Of a DNA stretch of 64,000 nt, positions 54,869-63,591 are shown one piece after another. Location of the stretch: contig CAIJRN010000034.1 of the NCBI GenBank assembly GCA_903823115.1, positions 1 to 64,000 on the forward strand, given 5' to 3'. Position 1 is the stretch's first letter. Every line of letters starts with the position of its first letter. The translations under genes were made by a program, and so were the position numbers. The notes beneath the pieces are model-generated. The model made no database searches. It was not told where the DNA came from and was given only the letters and a program-made list of their open reading frames with translations. The stretch is from an uncultured cyanobacterium (lineage in GTDB: Bacteria; Cyanobacteriota; Cyanobacteriia; PCC-6307; Cyanobiaceae).

Positions 54869-55884
54869 GCGCTGGTGAGGCCGGCCTGCACCAGATCGTG
54901 CAGGCGTAGCAACCCCAGCATCCGCTGGTCGGTGGAGGTCACGGGCAGCACGGCGATTGCCTTGCGGCGGTTGCGTTCCATCTGCTCAAGCGCGCTGATC
55001 GCCAGGGTGTCCCCGTCGACGGTGATCGGATCGACGGTCATCAGATCGGCGGCGGTCAGTTGGCTCCAGTCCTGGGCGCCGTGTTGCTGCAGGGCGCGGC
55101 GCAGATCGCCGTCGGTGATCAGCCCCCAGATGTGATCGCTGGCCTCCGGCTGGGCCACCCAGCAGGCGCCGACGCCATCGGCGGTGAGATGGGCGATCAC
55201 CTCGGCCAGGGGGGTTTCGGCCAGCAGCGGCGTCAGCCGGGCCACCGGCACCATCAGGTCGGCGGCGGTGAGGGTCAGCTGCTTGCCGAGGGAACCGGCC
55301 GGATGGTTGATGGCGAAGTCCTGGGGGGAGATGCCGCGCCGCTCCATCCACACCGCCGCCAGGGCGTCGCCGATCGCCATCGCCACGGCGGTGCTGGCGG
55401 TGGGGGCCAGGTTCAGCGGACAGATCTCCCGGTCCACCGAGCCGTCGAGCACCACGTCGCAGCCCCGGGCCAAGGTGGATTCCACCCGACCCACCAGGGC
55501 GATGCGGGCGGTGCCACGCCGCTTCAGGTGGGGCAGGATCTCCAGCAGCTCCTGGGTCTCGCCGCTGTTGGAGAGCAGCAGGGCGACATCCTCCGGCGCC
55601 ACCACGCCCAGGTCGCCGTGCAGGGCATCCAGTGGGTTGAGATAGAGGGCCATCAGGCCGATCGAGGAGAAGGTGGCGGCGATCTTGCGCGCCACGATGC
55701 CGCTCTTGCCGACTCCTGTGATCACCAGCTTGGCCCGGGCGTCAGCGCAGGCCTCCAGCCGATCGAGGGCGGCCTCCACCTGGGACGCGTCCAGTCGCTG
55801 GGCGCTGGCCGCGATCGCGGCCGCCTCCTCGATCAGGCAGCGGGTGAGGGCAGACAAGCAGCAGCTCCGGGATGATGCAGGCAT
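54865..55884 (-). CDS. kdsD: Arabinose-5-phosphate isomerase (KdsD/KpsF type)
   Basis: Makes arabinose-5-phosphate from ribulose-5-phosphate, the first committed step of the Kdo path. 339 residues. SIS domain with VITGVGKSGIVARKIAATF, SIGLMALYLNPLDALHGDL and LLLSNSGETQELLEILP; then two CBS domains starting near LTAADLMVPVARLTPLL, with GLITDGDLRRALQ. This is the KpsF/GutQ arrangement. The frame is open far upstream across the cca gene, but the ATG at 55884 gives a normal N-terminus. Divergent from the CCA-adding enzyme gene by 18 bp. Confidence 0.94.
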   Translation of the reverse strand: MPASSRSCCLSALTRCLIEEAAAIAASAQRLDASQVEAALDRLEACADARAKLVITGVGKSGIVARKIAATFSSIGLMALYLNPLDALHGDLGVVAPEDVALLLSNSGETQELLEILPHLKRRGTARIALVGRVESTLARGCDVVLDGSVDREICPLNLAPTASTAVAMAIGDALAAVWMERRGISPQDFAINHPAGSLGKQLTLTAADLMVPVARLTPLLAETPLAEVIAHLTADGVGACWVAQPEASDHIWGLITDGDLRRALQQHGAQDWSQLTAADLMTVDPITVDGDTLAISALEQMERNRRKAIAVLPVTSTDQRMLGLLRLHDLVQAGLTSA

Positions 55885-55902
55885 TCTCTCCGGCCAGGCC
55901 CC

Positions 55903-57279
55903 GTGATCCCCCCGTCGGCGTTCGAGTTGCCAGGTCTGCCGCCGGCGCTCAGCGCCCAGCTGGTGCGGGCTGCCGCCGCCGATCGCCTGGCGCTGGTGGG
56001 GGGAGCGGTGCGGGATCTGCTGCTGCACCGGGTCCATCAGGATCCCTGGCTGGGCGTACCGGATCTCGACCTGGTGGTGGAACCCGCCGCCTGGGAAGAA
56101 GGCCCGGCCCTGCCAGCCGCCACTGCTGCCGCAGCGATCGCCCCGGCCCATCGCCTGGCCCGCCGCCTGAGGGAGCTGGTGGGGCCGGAGAGCCTGCTCA
56201 CGTATCAGGAGCACGGGGCCTACGGCACGGTGGAACTGGAGCTGGAGTTGCCGGATGGGCCGCTGCTGCTCGATCTGGCCAGCGCCCGGCTGGAGACCTA
56301 TCCCGAGGCGGGTGAGAACCCGCTGGTGCGTTTCGGTGGCCTGGGCGATGACCTGGCGCGGCGCGATTTCAGCATCAATGCCATGGCCCTGCTGCTGAGC
56401 CCGCCGGCCGGAACGGCTGCGTCTCCGGACCAGGAGGGGGTGTTCCCGCAGGTGCTCGATCCCCATGGCGGTCAGGCCGACCTGGCGCGCCGGCAGCTGC
56501 GGCTGCTGCATGGCGCCAGCCTGCGCGACGATCCCACCCGCATCGTCCGCGGCGCCCGCTATGCGGCGCGGCTGGGCTTTGAGCTGGCGCCCGAGAGCCT
56601 GGAGCAGCTGCGCCACACCCTGGCGATCTGGCCCTGGGCCTGGCGGCCGGGCGATCCGCCCCAGGGGGCCCCATCGGCCCTGGGCACCCGGCTGCGCATG
56701 GAGCTGGAGCTGCTGCTGGAGCGGGAGGCCTGGCCCCGGGCTCTGGCGGCCCTGCAGCGCTGGGGCGCCCTGCCGCTGATCGATGCGGCGCTGCAGAGCG
56801 ACCGCGGCTGGCGGCGGCGCCTGGGTTGGGCCGGGCGGCTGGGGCTGCCCCTGTTGCCGGCCCTGCTGGTGGTGGCGGCGCAGCCACTGGCCGTGGCCGA
56901 GCGCCTGCAGCTGCCCCATCGGCAGCATCGACTGCTGGCCCAGTGGCTGGAGCTGGAGCGGCGACTGGCGGCGGCGGCGGCGGAGCACGGTGCCGCCGCG
57001 ATGGACGGCTGGTCACCGTCGCGCTGGTGCGCCCTGCTGGAGGCCCCGGGATTGTCCGCCGAAGCGGTGGCCCTGGCCCTGGCGGGCGGCTTTGGCGTCG
57101 GGCAGGGCCTGGGGCGAGCCTTCCGGAGACCGCTGTGGCGCTGGTGGGGGCGCTGGCGTCATCTGCGCGCCGAGCTCAGCGCCAGCGATCTGCTGGCGGC
57201 GGGGATGGTGGCCGGGCCGGCGCTGGGCGAGCGGCTGCGGCAGCTGCGGGCCGAGCGGCTCGATCGGGAACGGATCTGA
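55903..57279 (+). CDS. cca: CCA-adding tRNA nucleotidyltransferase family protein
   Basis: Adds or repairs the 3' CCA of tRNAs; needed because tRNA-Arg in this window lacks an encoded CCA. 458 residues from a GTG start. Nucleotidyltransferase motifs: LVGGAVRDLL at 31-40, metal-binding DLD at 54-56, RRDFSINAMALLL, DPHGGQADLARRQLRLLH and the family block DPTRIVRGARYAARLGFEL. The C-terminal half is Arg/Leu/Trp-rich and variable, as in the class. It could instead be a poly(A) polymerase-like relative or an A-adding enzyme; the sequence alone does not decide. Confidence 0.9.
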   Translation: MIPPSAFELPGLPPALSAQLVRAAAADRLALVGGAVRDLLLHRVHQDPWLGVPDLDLVVEPAAWEEGPALPAATAAAAIAPAHRLARRLRELVGPESLLTYQEHGAYGTVELELELPDGPLLLDLASARLETYPEAGENPLVRFGGLGDDLARRDFSINAMALLLSPPAGTAASPDQEGVFPQVLDPHGGQADLARRQLRLLHGASLRDDPTRIVRGARYAARLGFELAPESLEQLRHTLAIWPWAWRPGDPPQGAPSALGTRLRMELELLLEREAWPRALAALQRWGALPLIDAALQSDRGWRRRLGWAGRLGLPLLPALLVVAAQPLAVAERLQLPHRQHRLLAQWLELERRLAAAAAEHGAAAMDGWSPSRWCALLEAPGLSAEAVALALAGGFGVGQGLGRAFRRPLWRWWGRWRHLRAELSASDLLAAGMVAGPALGERLRQLRAERLDRERI

Positions 57280-57369
57280 GCGTCGCAGTGATCAGCGGCA
57301 GGCCCTGCCGCCTTACCCACGATCCCAGCGCCCCTGTCTACGATCCCGCCGCCAGTCCCTGTCGCCGCC

Positions 57370-57684
57370 ATGGTCAGCCTCACCGTCCTGAAGTTCAGCT
57401 CTGAGGACTGCGGCACGTGCCATCGCATGAGCAACTACGACGCCAGGGTGGCCGAAGAGCTGGGCCTGGAGTTCGTCAGCGTGATGCTGCAGGACATCGA
57501 GACCTACCGCCGCTATCGCCGCGTACTGCTGGCCCAGTACCCCGGTAAGCAGGGGATGGGTTGGCCTACCTATCTGGTGGTCAGCAAGCTGGAGGAGGAG
57601 TTTGAGATCCACGGCGAGGTGAAGGGCGGCATGGCCAAGGGCGACTTCCGCGAGCGCCTGCGGGCGGTACTGCCCCAGGCCTGA
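57370..57684 (+). CDS. Thioredoxin-like protein
   Basis: 104 residues with a thioredoxin fold: LTVLKFSSEDCGTCHRMSN with redox motif CGTC (Cys14-Cys17), central strand FVSVMLQDIE, and the cis-Pro region GWPTYLVVSK. The active-site variation (CGTC instead of CGPC) is found in some cyanobacterial thioredoxin-like proteins. A longer loop between the redox helix and the cis-Pro (YRRYRRVLLAQYPGKQGM) is noted. Stands alone between cca and a membrane protein gene. Partner unknown. Confidence 0.88.
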   Translation: MVSLTVLKFSSEDCGTCHRMSNYDARVAEELGLEFVSVMLQDIETYRRYRRVLLAQYPGKQGMGWPTYLVVSKLEEEFEIHGEVKGGMAKGDFRERLRAVLPQA

Positions 57685-57749
57685 GTCCGCTTTCGGGGGC
57701 TCAGGCCCCCAGTTGGGTCCGTGTCCATGCATCAGCCCCCTTGTTGGGA

Positions 57750-57775
57750 CCCATGGTTGAGGCCCATGGTTGAGG
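57750..57775. repeat. Perfect tandem 13-bp duplication
   Basis: CCCATGGTTGAGG occurs twice in direct tandem (57750-57762 and 57763-57775), in the intergenic region upstream of the membrane protein gene. Likely a recent slippage event; no known motif. Confidence 0.8.
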
Positions 57776-57888
57776 CCCCAGGTCTGGGCCTGGATCGATA
57801 TCCCAATCAGCGGGATGACCAGCTGAGATTCCTCGGTATCGTTATACCCCCGAATCCAAGTCCCCTGTCCCTGAATCCAGGCCACCGG

Positions 57889-59784
57889 ATGCTGCGGAGA
57901 ACGATCCGGCCTGATCAGGCCACGGCAGGTTCTGATGCCTCCCGGCCTGGATCCTCCAACACGGTGGTGTGGCCTCCATCCCCGCTGCGGCTGCTGCTGC
58001 TGGGCCTGTGGCTGCTGGTGCTGGTTGGGCTGGGGCTGCAGGCCTGGCAGCAGGGCTCGCTCGTCGGCAGCTACGACCCTGGCCTCGATCAACTGCTCTA
58101 CGCGGGGCAGAGGCGGCTGGTCGGCGCCCTGAGCGCCCTCGACTTTGTCAACGGCACTCCTCTGGTCGCGCAATATCTCTATGCCCCCTCCGCCTGGCTT
58201 GGGAATTGGCTGGGCACGCTGCGCCCGCACCGGCTGCTGATGCTGGCGCTGACGCTCTTCGGCAGCGGCCTGCTCTGGTCCAGCCTGCGTCAACTGGGCA
58301 GCCTGGGCTGGCTGCCCCTGCGTCGCCATTCCCTGGTGCCACCGTTTGCGGCCCTGCTCTATGTCGTCTTTGTGCAGCTGTTCCCGCTGGGGTTTTCGGG
58401 ATTGCTGCCGTCGATCATCGACACCCTGCTGCTGCTGGCCGTGTGTCTGGTGATCCGGGCCGTGACGCTTCGGGCTCGGATGGGCGGTGCTCACGGGAGT
58501 GGTGCCGCTGCCCGTGGGCCTGCGTCCGGAGCCAGCGTCAGCCTGGCTCTGGCCGGGGCCGTGCTGCTGCTGAGCGTCAATGCCCTGCCGTCGCTGTTCT
58601 CGCCCCTGCTGCTGCTGGCCGTGTTGCTGGTGCTCTTGCTGGAGCCGCGCTGGCCCTGGCCCCTGGTGCTGCCGGTCCTCGGCGGAGGATTCCTGGCGTT
58701 GCTGCTGCTGCTGCCCTATCTGGCCCAGCCGGGTGGTCTGGTGCGGGCCTGGGCCGGGGCGGTTCAGTTGCCGCTTGAATTGGCCAGCCGTGGTTCAGGT
58801 TCACCCCAGGGGGAGTTCCCGCTGAAGCGCCTGGCGCAGCTGCTGACCCTGAACGTGGCCGGACTGCCGCTCTGGCTGTTCGGCCTGGTGCCCGTGCTGG
58901 AGCTGTTGCGGCGTTGGCGAACCGGCGGACGGGCGCTGTTGTTGCTGCCGGCGCTCGCGGTGCTCTTCAGCCTGGATCTGCTGCTGGCGCTTCAGGGCGG
59001 CGACTCCAGCCGCAACGATCTGGTGCTGCTGGTGCCGCCCCTGCTGCTGCTGATCAGCGCGGGTCTGGCCTCCCTGGAGAGCAGCCCCCAGCGCCGGCTG
59101 CGGCGAACAGCCGCGGTCACCCTGCTGCTGGTGTCCCTGATTCTCTGCAACAACGTCTTCCTTGCCGCCGCCCTGCACCCGGCACGAGCGCCCAAGGCGC
59201 CCCTGCTGGAACTGGAGCACGATCGCGCCGCCGTGCGCGCCTATGTCAGCGCCCTGCATCCGGCCCCGACCTCCCTGCAGGTCCCGCAGGACACGGCCCT
59301 GCTGCGGGAGCTGGCCCTGGCTTCAGCCAGCGTCGGCGTTGGCCCCGACTGGAGTCTCGACCAGCAGAACCTGCCGTCCAGCTGGGCCACGCGCCTCCTC
59401 GGTCTGCCCGTCGGCCCGGCCGAGGCCTGCCGTCAGCTCACAGCAGCCCGCCACGATCTGGTGATCTGGATGCGCACCGATTCGCGGGGGCCGAACAGCG
59501 AGGCCTCCCTGCGGGCCTGCCTCGCCAGCGATGGGGCTCGCTGGCAGCCGCTCGCTGAGCCGTTGGGCTTGCGCAGCGGCCAGATCCAGGTGTTCCGTCG
59601 CCTCGCTCCGGCCCTGCCCTGCGGGCGATTCAGATGCCATAACCCTGGGGATTGGCCTGTTGCCAGGCCCAGCCGTCCCGGCAGATCTCAGCCAGGCCGC
59701 GACGGGTGCTCCAGCCCATGCGCCGCTCGGCTGCGGTCGCATCGGCGATGCTCATGGCCGAATCTCCCGGCCGCCTGGCGCTGA
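57889..59784 (+). CDS. Large polytopic membrane protein, GT-C-like, unknown function
   Basis: About 631 residues from the ATG at 57889 (MLRRTIRPDQATAG). About ten hydrophobic segments from residue 33 onward, with an early periplasmic-side loop VGSYDPGLDQLLYAG carrying Asp residues as in GT-C enzymes, and a soluble C-terminal domain after the last helix (LLLVSLILCNNVFLAAAL). The reading frame ends at 59784, overlapping the 3' end of galE on the other strand by 155 bp. The last ~50 residues are Arg/Pro/Cys-rich and look like readthrough of the galE antisense strand. Family not recognised. Confidence 0.65.
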   Translation: MLRRTIRPDQATAGSDASRPGSSNTVVWPPSPLRLLLLGLWLLVLVGLGLQAWQQGSLVGSYDPGLDQLLYAGQRRLVGALSALDFVNGTPLVAQYLYAPSAWLGNWLGTLRPHRLLMLALTLFGSGLLWSSLRQLGSLGWLPLRRHSLVPPFAALLYVVFVQLFPLGFSGLLPSIIDTLLLLAVCLVIRAVTLRARMGGAHGSGAAARGPASGASVSLALAGAVLLLSVNALPSLFSPLLLLAVLLVLLLEPRWPWPLVLPVLGGGFLALLLLLPYLAQPGGLVRAWAGAVQLPLELASRGSGSPQGEFPLKRLAQLLTLNVAGLPLWLFGLVPVLELLRRWRTGGRALLLLPALAVLFSLDLLLALQGGDSSRNDLVLLVPPLLLLISAGLASLESSPQRRLRRTAAVTLLLVSLILCNNVFLAAALHPARAPKAPLLELEHDRAAVRAYVSALHPAPTSLQVPQDTALLRELALASASVGVGPDWSLDQQNLPSSWATRLLGLPVGPAEACRQLTAARHDLVIWMRTDSRGPNSEASLRACLASDGARWQPLAEPLGLRSGQIQVFRRLAPALPCGRFRCHNPGDWPVARPSRPGRSQPGRDGCSSPCAARLRSHRRCSWPNLPAAWR

Positions 59785-60697
59785 ACAGGATCGGGATCGG
59801 CTGACCGCTGGCGGCGGCGAAGCTGTCCACCAGCTCCAGCACCGAATGGCCCTGGCCGCTGCCGAGGTTGAGGGTCAGCAGCTGGGGTGCCTCCGCCAGC
59901 AGCAGCGCCAGGGTTGTGCCGTGGCCTTCGGCCAGGTCCATGACATGAATGAAATCCCGCACGCCAGTGCCATCGGCTGTCGGCCAGTCACGGCCGAATA
60001 CCTCCAGCTGGGGGCGACGACCCACCGCCACCTGGCTGATCAGCGGAAAGATGTTGGTGGGAGTGCCATGGGGATTTTCGCCGATGCGGCCGCTGGGATG
60101 GGCTCCGACGGGGTTGAAATAGCGCAGTCGGGCGATGCGCCAGCCGGGGTGGCTGGCGGCCACATCGGCCAGCAGCTGTTCCACGGCCGCCTTGGTGTGG
60201 CCATAGGGATTGATCGGCTGGATCGGCGCTGATTCGGCGATCGGCAACCGCTCGGGATGGCCGTAGAGGGTGGCGCTGCTGCTGAACACCAGGGTGCGGC
60301 AGTTTCCGGCCTGCATGGCCTGAAGCAGGCAGACACTGCCGGCCACGTTCACGTCCCAGTACCGCAAGGGTTGGCTGATCGATTCGGCCACGGCCTTGAG
60401 GCCGGCGAAATGCAGCACGCCATCGATGGGCTCGGCGGCGAACACAGGATCGAGATCCCGCCGTGACCGCACGTCACCCTGGCGCAGGCTCAGCCGCTGA
60501 TCGGCCGTGGCCCAGGAGCCGCTGCCGGTGCTGCTCCAGGGGGCGAGGCCGGCCAGTTCGGCCACCCGGCGCAGGGATTCGGGGCCGCTGTTGGCGAAGT
60601 TGTCGAGCGCCAGCAGGCGATGGCCTGCCAGGAGGAGGGCCAGGCAGGTGTGGCTGCCGACGAAGCCAGCCCCTCCGGTGATCAGCAGGTTGGCCAA
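59630..60697 (-). CDS. galE: UDP-glucose 4-epimerase
   Basis: Interconverts UDP-glucose and UDP-galactose. 355 residues. Seen: [19 protein letters not shown], the conserved DNFANSGPESL, VLHFAGLKAVAESI, the active-site Ser region VFSSSATLYGHPERL, the catalytic Tyr/Lys in NPYGHTKAAVEQ, and ARLRYFNPVGAHPSG. The family block DYPTxDGTGVRDYIHV appears as DWPTADGTGVRDFIHV. All expected residues are present. Divergent from ugd (109 bp), convergent and overlapping with the upstream membrane gene. Confidence 0.95.
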   Translation of the reverse strand: MANLLITGGAGFVGSHTCLALLLAGHRLLALDNFANSGPESLRRVAELAGLAPWSSTGSGSWATADQRLSLRQGDVRSRRDLDPVFAAEPIDGVLHFAGLKAVAESISQPLRYWDVNVAGSVCLLQAMQAGNCRTLVFSSSATLYGHPERLPIAESAPIQPINPYGHTKAAVEQLLADVAASHPGWRIARLRYFNPVGAHPSGRIGENPHGTPTNIFPLISQVAVGRRPQLEVFGRDWPTADGTGVRDFIHVMDLAEGHGTTLALLLAEAPQLLTLNLGSGQGHSVLELVDSFAAASGQPIPILFSARRPGDSAMSIADATAAERRMGWSTRRGLAEICRDGWAWQQANPQGYGI

Positions 60698-60806
60698 GGC
60701 TCAGCCGGCAGCGGGCTGCTGGTTGAGATTAAGGGTCGTTCCTTCAGACGGGAAGCCCGATCAAAACTTGAGCTGGCGGTAAGCTCGGCCCATTCTCGGA
60801 TCTCCG

Positions 60807-62231
60807 ATGAGCGCGGCCAGGCCTGCGATACGAGCAGTCTGCTGCATCGGAGCTGGCTATGTGGGGGGGCCGACGATGGCGGTGATCGCCGATCGCTGCC
60901 CCCAGATCCAGGTGACGGTGGTCGATCTCAATGCCGAGCGCATCGCCGCCTGGAACGACGATGATCTGAGCCGTCTGCCGGTCTATGAGCCGGGCCTCGA
61001 TGCCGTGGTGGGCCGGGCCCGCGGCCGCAATCTGCACTTCAGCACCGAGGTCGATGCCGCCATCGCCGCCGCTGACATGGTGTTCCTGTCGGTGAATACC
61101 CCCACCAAGACCCGGGGGGTCGGCGCTGGCCAGGCCAGCGATCTGCGCTGGATCGAGGTTTCGGCCCGCCAGGTGGCCGCCGCCGCCCAGGGTCACACCA
61201 TCGTGGTCGAGAAGAGCACCCTGCCGGTGCGCACCGCCGAGGCGGTGAAGGCGATCCTGGCGGCTGCCCAGGGCGATGCCCATGGTGGCAAGACCTTCTC
61301 GGTGCTCTCCAATCCTGAGTTCCTGGCCGAAGGTACGGCGATCGCGGATCTCGAGGCGCCCGACCGGGTGCTGATCGGCGGCGAGGACGACGCGGCGATC
61401 GAGGCCCTGGTGAGCATCTATGGCCAGTGGGTGCCTGAGGAGCGCATCCTGCGCACCAATCTCTGGAGCAGCGAGCTCTCCAAGCTCACCGCCAATGCCT
61501 TTCTGGCCCAGCGCATTTCTTCGATCAACAGCATCGCCGCCCTCTGTGAGGCCACCGGCGCCGATGTGCGCGAGGTGGCGCGGGCGATCGGCAGCGACTC
61601 ACGCCTCGGTGCCAGGTTTCTGCAGGCGGGACCTGGCTTTGGCGGCAGCTGTTTCCAGAAGGACATCCTCAACCTGGTCTATCTCTGCCGCCACTACGGC
61701 CTCGAGGCCGTGGCCAGTTACTGGGAGCAGGTGGTCAGTCTCAACAACTGGCAGCAGCACCGCATTGCCCGCAAGGTGGTCCAGAGCCTGTTCGGCACCG
61801 TCACCGGTAAGCGGCTGGCGGTGCTTGGGTTCGCCTTCAAAGCCGACACCAACGACACCCGCGAATCGCCGGCGATCCGCATCTGCCGCGATCTGATCGA
61901 GGAGGGGGCCCAGCTGGCGATCGTCGACGCCAAGGTGGATCCCGCCCAGATCGCCAGGGATCTGGAGCAGGCGCCGCAGGAGATCGCTGCGGCTGGTTCG
62001 GTTCCGGCCGGAGAAGGGGGCTGGTTGCCGGTCGCCTCGGCAGAGGCGGCGGCTCAAGGTGCCGATGCTGTGCTGATCCTCACCGAATGGGCTGCCTACC
62101 GCCAGCTCGACTGGGTCGCCATTGCCGCCTTGATGCGTCGCCCGGCCTGGCTGTTCGACGCCCGGGCGATCGCCGATGCCGATGCCGCCCGTGCCGCCGG
62201 CCTTACGGTCTGGCGGGTAGGAGAAGGCTGA
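60807..62231 (+). CDS. ugd: UDP-glucose 6-dehydrogenase
   Basis: Oxidises UDP-glucose to UDP-glucuronate. 474 residues. NAD-binding GAGYVGGP at 15-22, [60 protein letters not shown] and catalytic Cys282 in [14 protein letters not shown]; later [20 protein letters not shown]. The sequence is closer to eukaryotic-type UGDHs than to the short bacterial form. The next gene, UDP-glucuronate decarboxylase, starts 1 bp after its stop, an arrangement that channels UDP-Glc to UDP-Xyl. Confidence 0.96.
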   Translation: MSAARPAIRAVCCIGAGYVGGPTMAVIADRCPQIQVTVVDLNAERIAAWNDDDLSRLPVYEPGLDAVVGRARGRNLHFSTEVDAAIAAADMVFLSVNTPTKTRGVGAGQASDLRWIEVSARQVAAAAQGHTIVVEKSTLPVRTAEAVKAILAAAQGDAHGGKTFSVLSNPEFLAEGTAIADLEAPDRVLIGGEDDAAIEALVSIYGQWVPEERILRTNLWSSELSKLTANAFLAQRISSINSIAALCEATGADVREVARAIGSDSRLGARFLQAGPGFGGSCFQKDILNLVYLCRHYGLEAVASYWEQVVSLNNWQQHRIARKVVQSLFGTVTGKRLAVLGFAFKADTNDTRESPAIRICRDLIEEGAQLAIVDAKVDPAQIARDLEQAPQEIAAAGSVPAGEGGWLPVASAEAAAQGADAVLILTEWAAYRQLDWVAIAALMRRPAWLFDARAIADADAARAAGLTVWRVGEG

Positions 62232-62232
62232 G

Positions 62233-63174
62233 ATGGCGATGCGCAATCTGATCACCGGTGGAGCCGGCTTCCTCGGCTCCCACCTGATCGATCGGCTGAT
62301 GAAGGCCGATGAGGAGGTGATCTGCCTCGACAACTACTTCACCGGCCGCAAGGGCAACATTCGCCACTGGATCGGCCATCCCAGCTTTGAGTTGATCCGC
62401 CACGACGTCACCGAGCCGATCCGGCTGGAGGTGGATCGCATCTGGCACCTGGCCTGTCCGGCCTCGCCGGTGCACTACCAGTTCAATCCGATCAAGACGG
62501 CCAAGACCAGCTTTCTGGGCACCTACAACATGCTCGGTCTGGCCCGCCGGGTGGGGGCGCGGCTGCTGCTGGCCTCCACCAGTGAGGTCTATGGCGATCC
62601 GGAGGTCCATCCCCAGCCCGAGAGCTACCGGGGCTGCGTCAACACGATCGGCATTCGCTCCTGCTACGACGAGGGCAAGCGCATCGCTGAAACCCTCTGT
62701 TTCGACTATCAGCGCATGCATGGCACCGAGATCCGGGTGATGCGCATCTTCAACACCTACGGTCCGCGCATGTTGCCGGATGATGGCCGGGTGGTGAGCA
62801 ATTTCATCGTCCAGGCCCTCAGGGGCGAACCGCTCACGCTCTACGGCGACGGCCGTCAGACCCGCTCCTTCTGCTATGTCGACGACCTGATCGAGGGCAT
62901 GATCCGGTTGATGAACGGGGGGCACAGCGGTCCGATCAACATCGGCAATCCCGGCGAGTTCACGATCCGCCAACTGGCCGAATTGGTGCGGGATCGCATC
63001 AATCCCGCTCTGGAACTCGTCACCCGGCCCCTGCCCCAGGACGATCCGCTGCAGCGCCAACCGGTGATCGACCTGGCCCGCGCTGAGCTGGGCTGGGAGC
63101 CGACAGTCAGCCTGGAGCAGGGACTGGAAGCCACGATCGCCTACTTCCGCCAGTGCCTGGCGGAGGGCGCCTGA
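62233..63174 (+). CDS. uxs: UDP-glucuronate decarboxylase (UDP-xylose synthase)
   Basis: Converts UDP-glucuronate to UDP-xylose (with the 4-keto intermediate). 313 residues. Seen: [32 protein letters not shown], the family hallmark [29 protein letters not shown], the Ser/Thr region [17 protein letters not shown], and Tyr145/Lys149 in [11 protein letters not shown] with [19 protein letters not shown]. These fit UXS very well. It is coupled to ugd upstream. A decayed epimerase begins 22 bp before its stop. Confidence 0.95.
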   Translation: MAMRNLITGGAGFLGSHLIDRLMKADEEVICLDNYFTGRKGNIRHWIGHPSFELIRHDVTEPIRLEVDRIWHLACPASPVHYQFNPIKTAKTSFLGTYNMLGLARRVGARLLLASTSEVYGDPEVHPQPESYRGCVNTIGIRSCYDEGKRIAETLCFDYQRMHGTEIRVMRIFNTYGPRMLPDDGRVVSNFIVQALRGEPLTLYGDGRQTRSFCYVDDLIEGMIRLMNGGHSGPINIGNPGEFTIRQLAELVRDRINPALELVTRPLPQDDPLQRQPVIDLARAELGWEPTVSLEQGLEATIAYFRQCLAEGA

Positions 63175-63532
63175 GCCGCCCGATCCTGGTCACCGGTGTC
63201 GCCGGCTTCATCGGCGCCGCTGTGGCTGAGCGGCTGCTGGCCAGGGGCGAGCGCCTGATCGGCTCGACAACCTCAACAGCGGCGGTGCCCCACCGGCTGT
63301 TCAACATCGGCAACAGCCAGCCGATCCCGCTGCTGCGCTTCATCGAGGTGCAGGAGCAGGCCCTAGGCCGGCCGGCGATCCGAGATCTGCAGCCGGTGCA
63401 GCCCGGCGACGTGCCCGCCACCGCCGCGGACATCAGGCCCTGGAGGCCTGGGTGGGGTTCTGACCCACCGCGTCGATCGAGGTGGGCGTCGAGCGCTTCA
63501 GTGCCTGGTACCGCCGTCACTACGGGGCCTGA
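63153..63532 (+). pseudogene. Remnant of UDP-glucuronate 4-epimerase (GAE)
   Basis: An intact N-terminus (RPILVTGVAGFIGAAVAERL, then LLARGERLIG) of an extended SDR runs into a 1-bp deletion near 63263 that breaks the IDNLNS region. It is followed by a large internal deletion joined near 63280 to the C-terminal part PHRLFNIGNSQPIPLLRFIE. A second 1-bp loss near 63436 shifts the frame to ALEAWVGF, then an in-frame TGA at 63451 (probably from CGA) interrupts [22 protein letters not shown] ending at 63532. GAE proteins are about 335-345 residues, so some 230 residues are gone. Clearly non-functional. Confidence 0.85.
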
Positions 63533-63591
63533 ATCCGGAGCCGGCACCGCTGCAGGGCAAACTGACCCCCTGTACAGCCCGTCTCTTCCCC

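Noticed and set aside
55885-56988. Extension of kdsD upstream over the cca gene
   Set aside because: The added residues are Gln/Arg/Pro-rich and antisense to clear CCA-adding enzyme motifs.
29441-63532. Whole surface-glycan region as a genomic island with mobile-element borders
   Set aside because: No integrase, transposase, direct-repeat borders or att site seen, and housekeeping genes (pcrA, cca, HIT) are interspersed.
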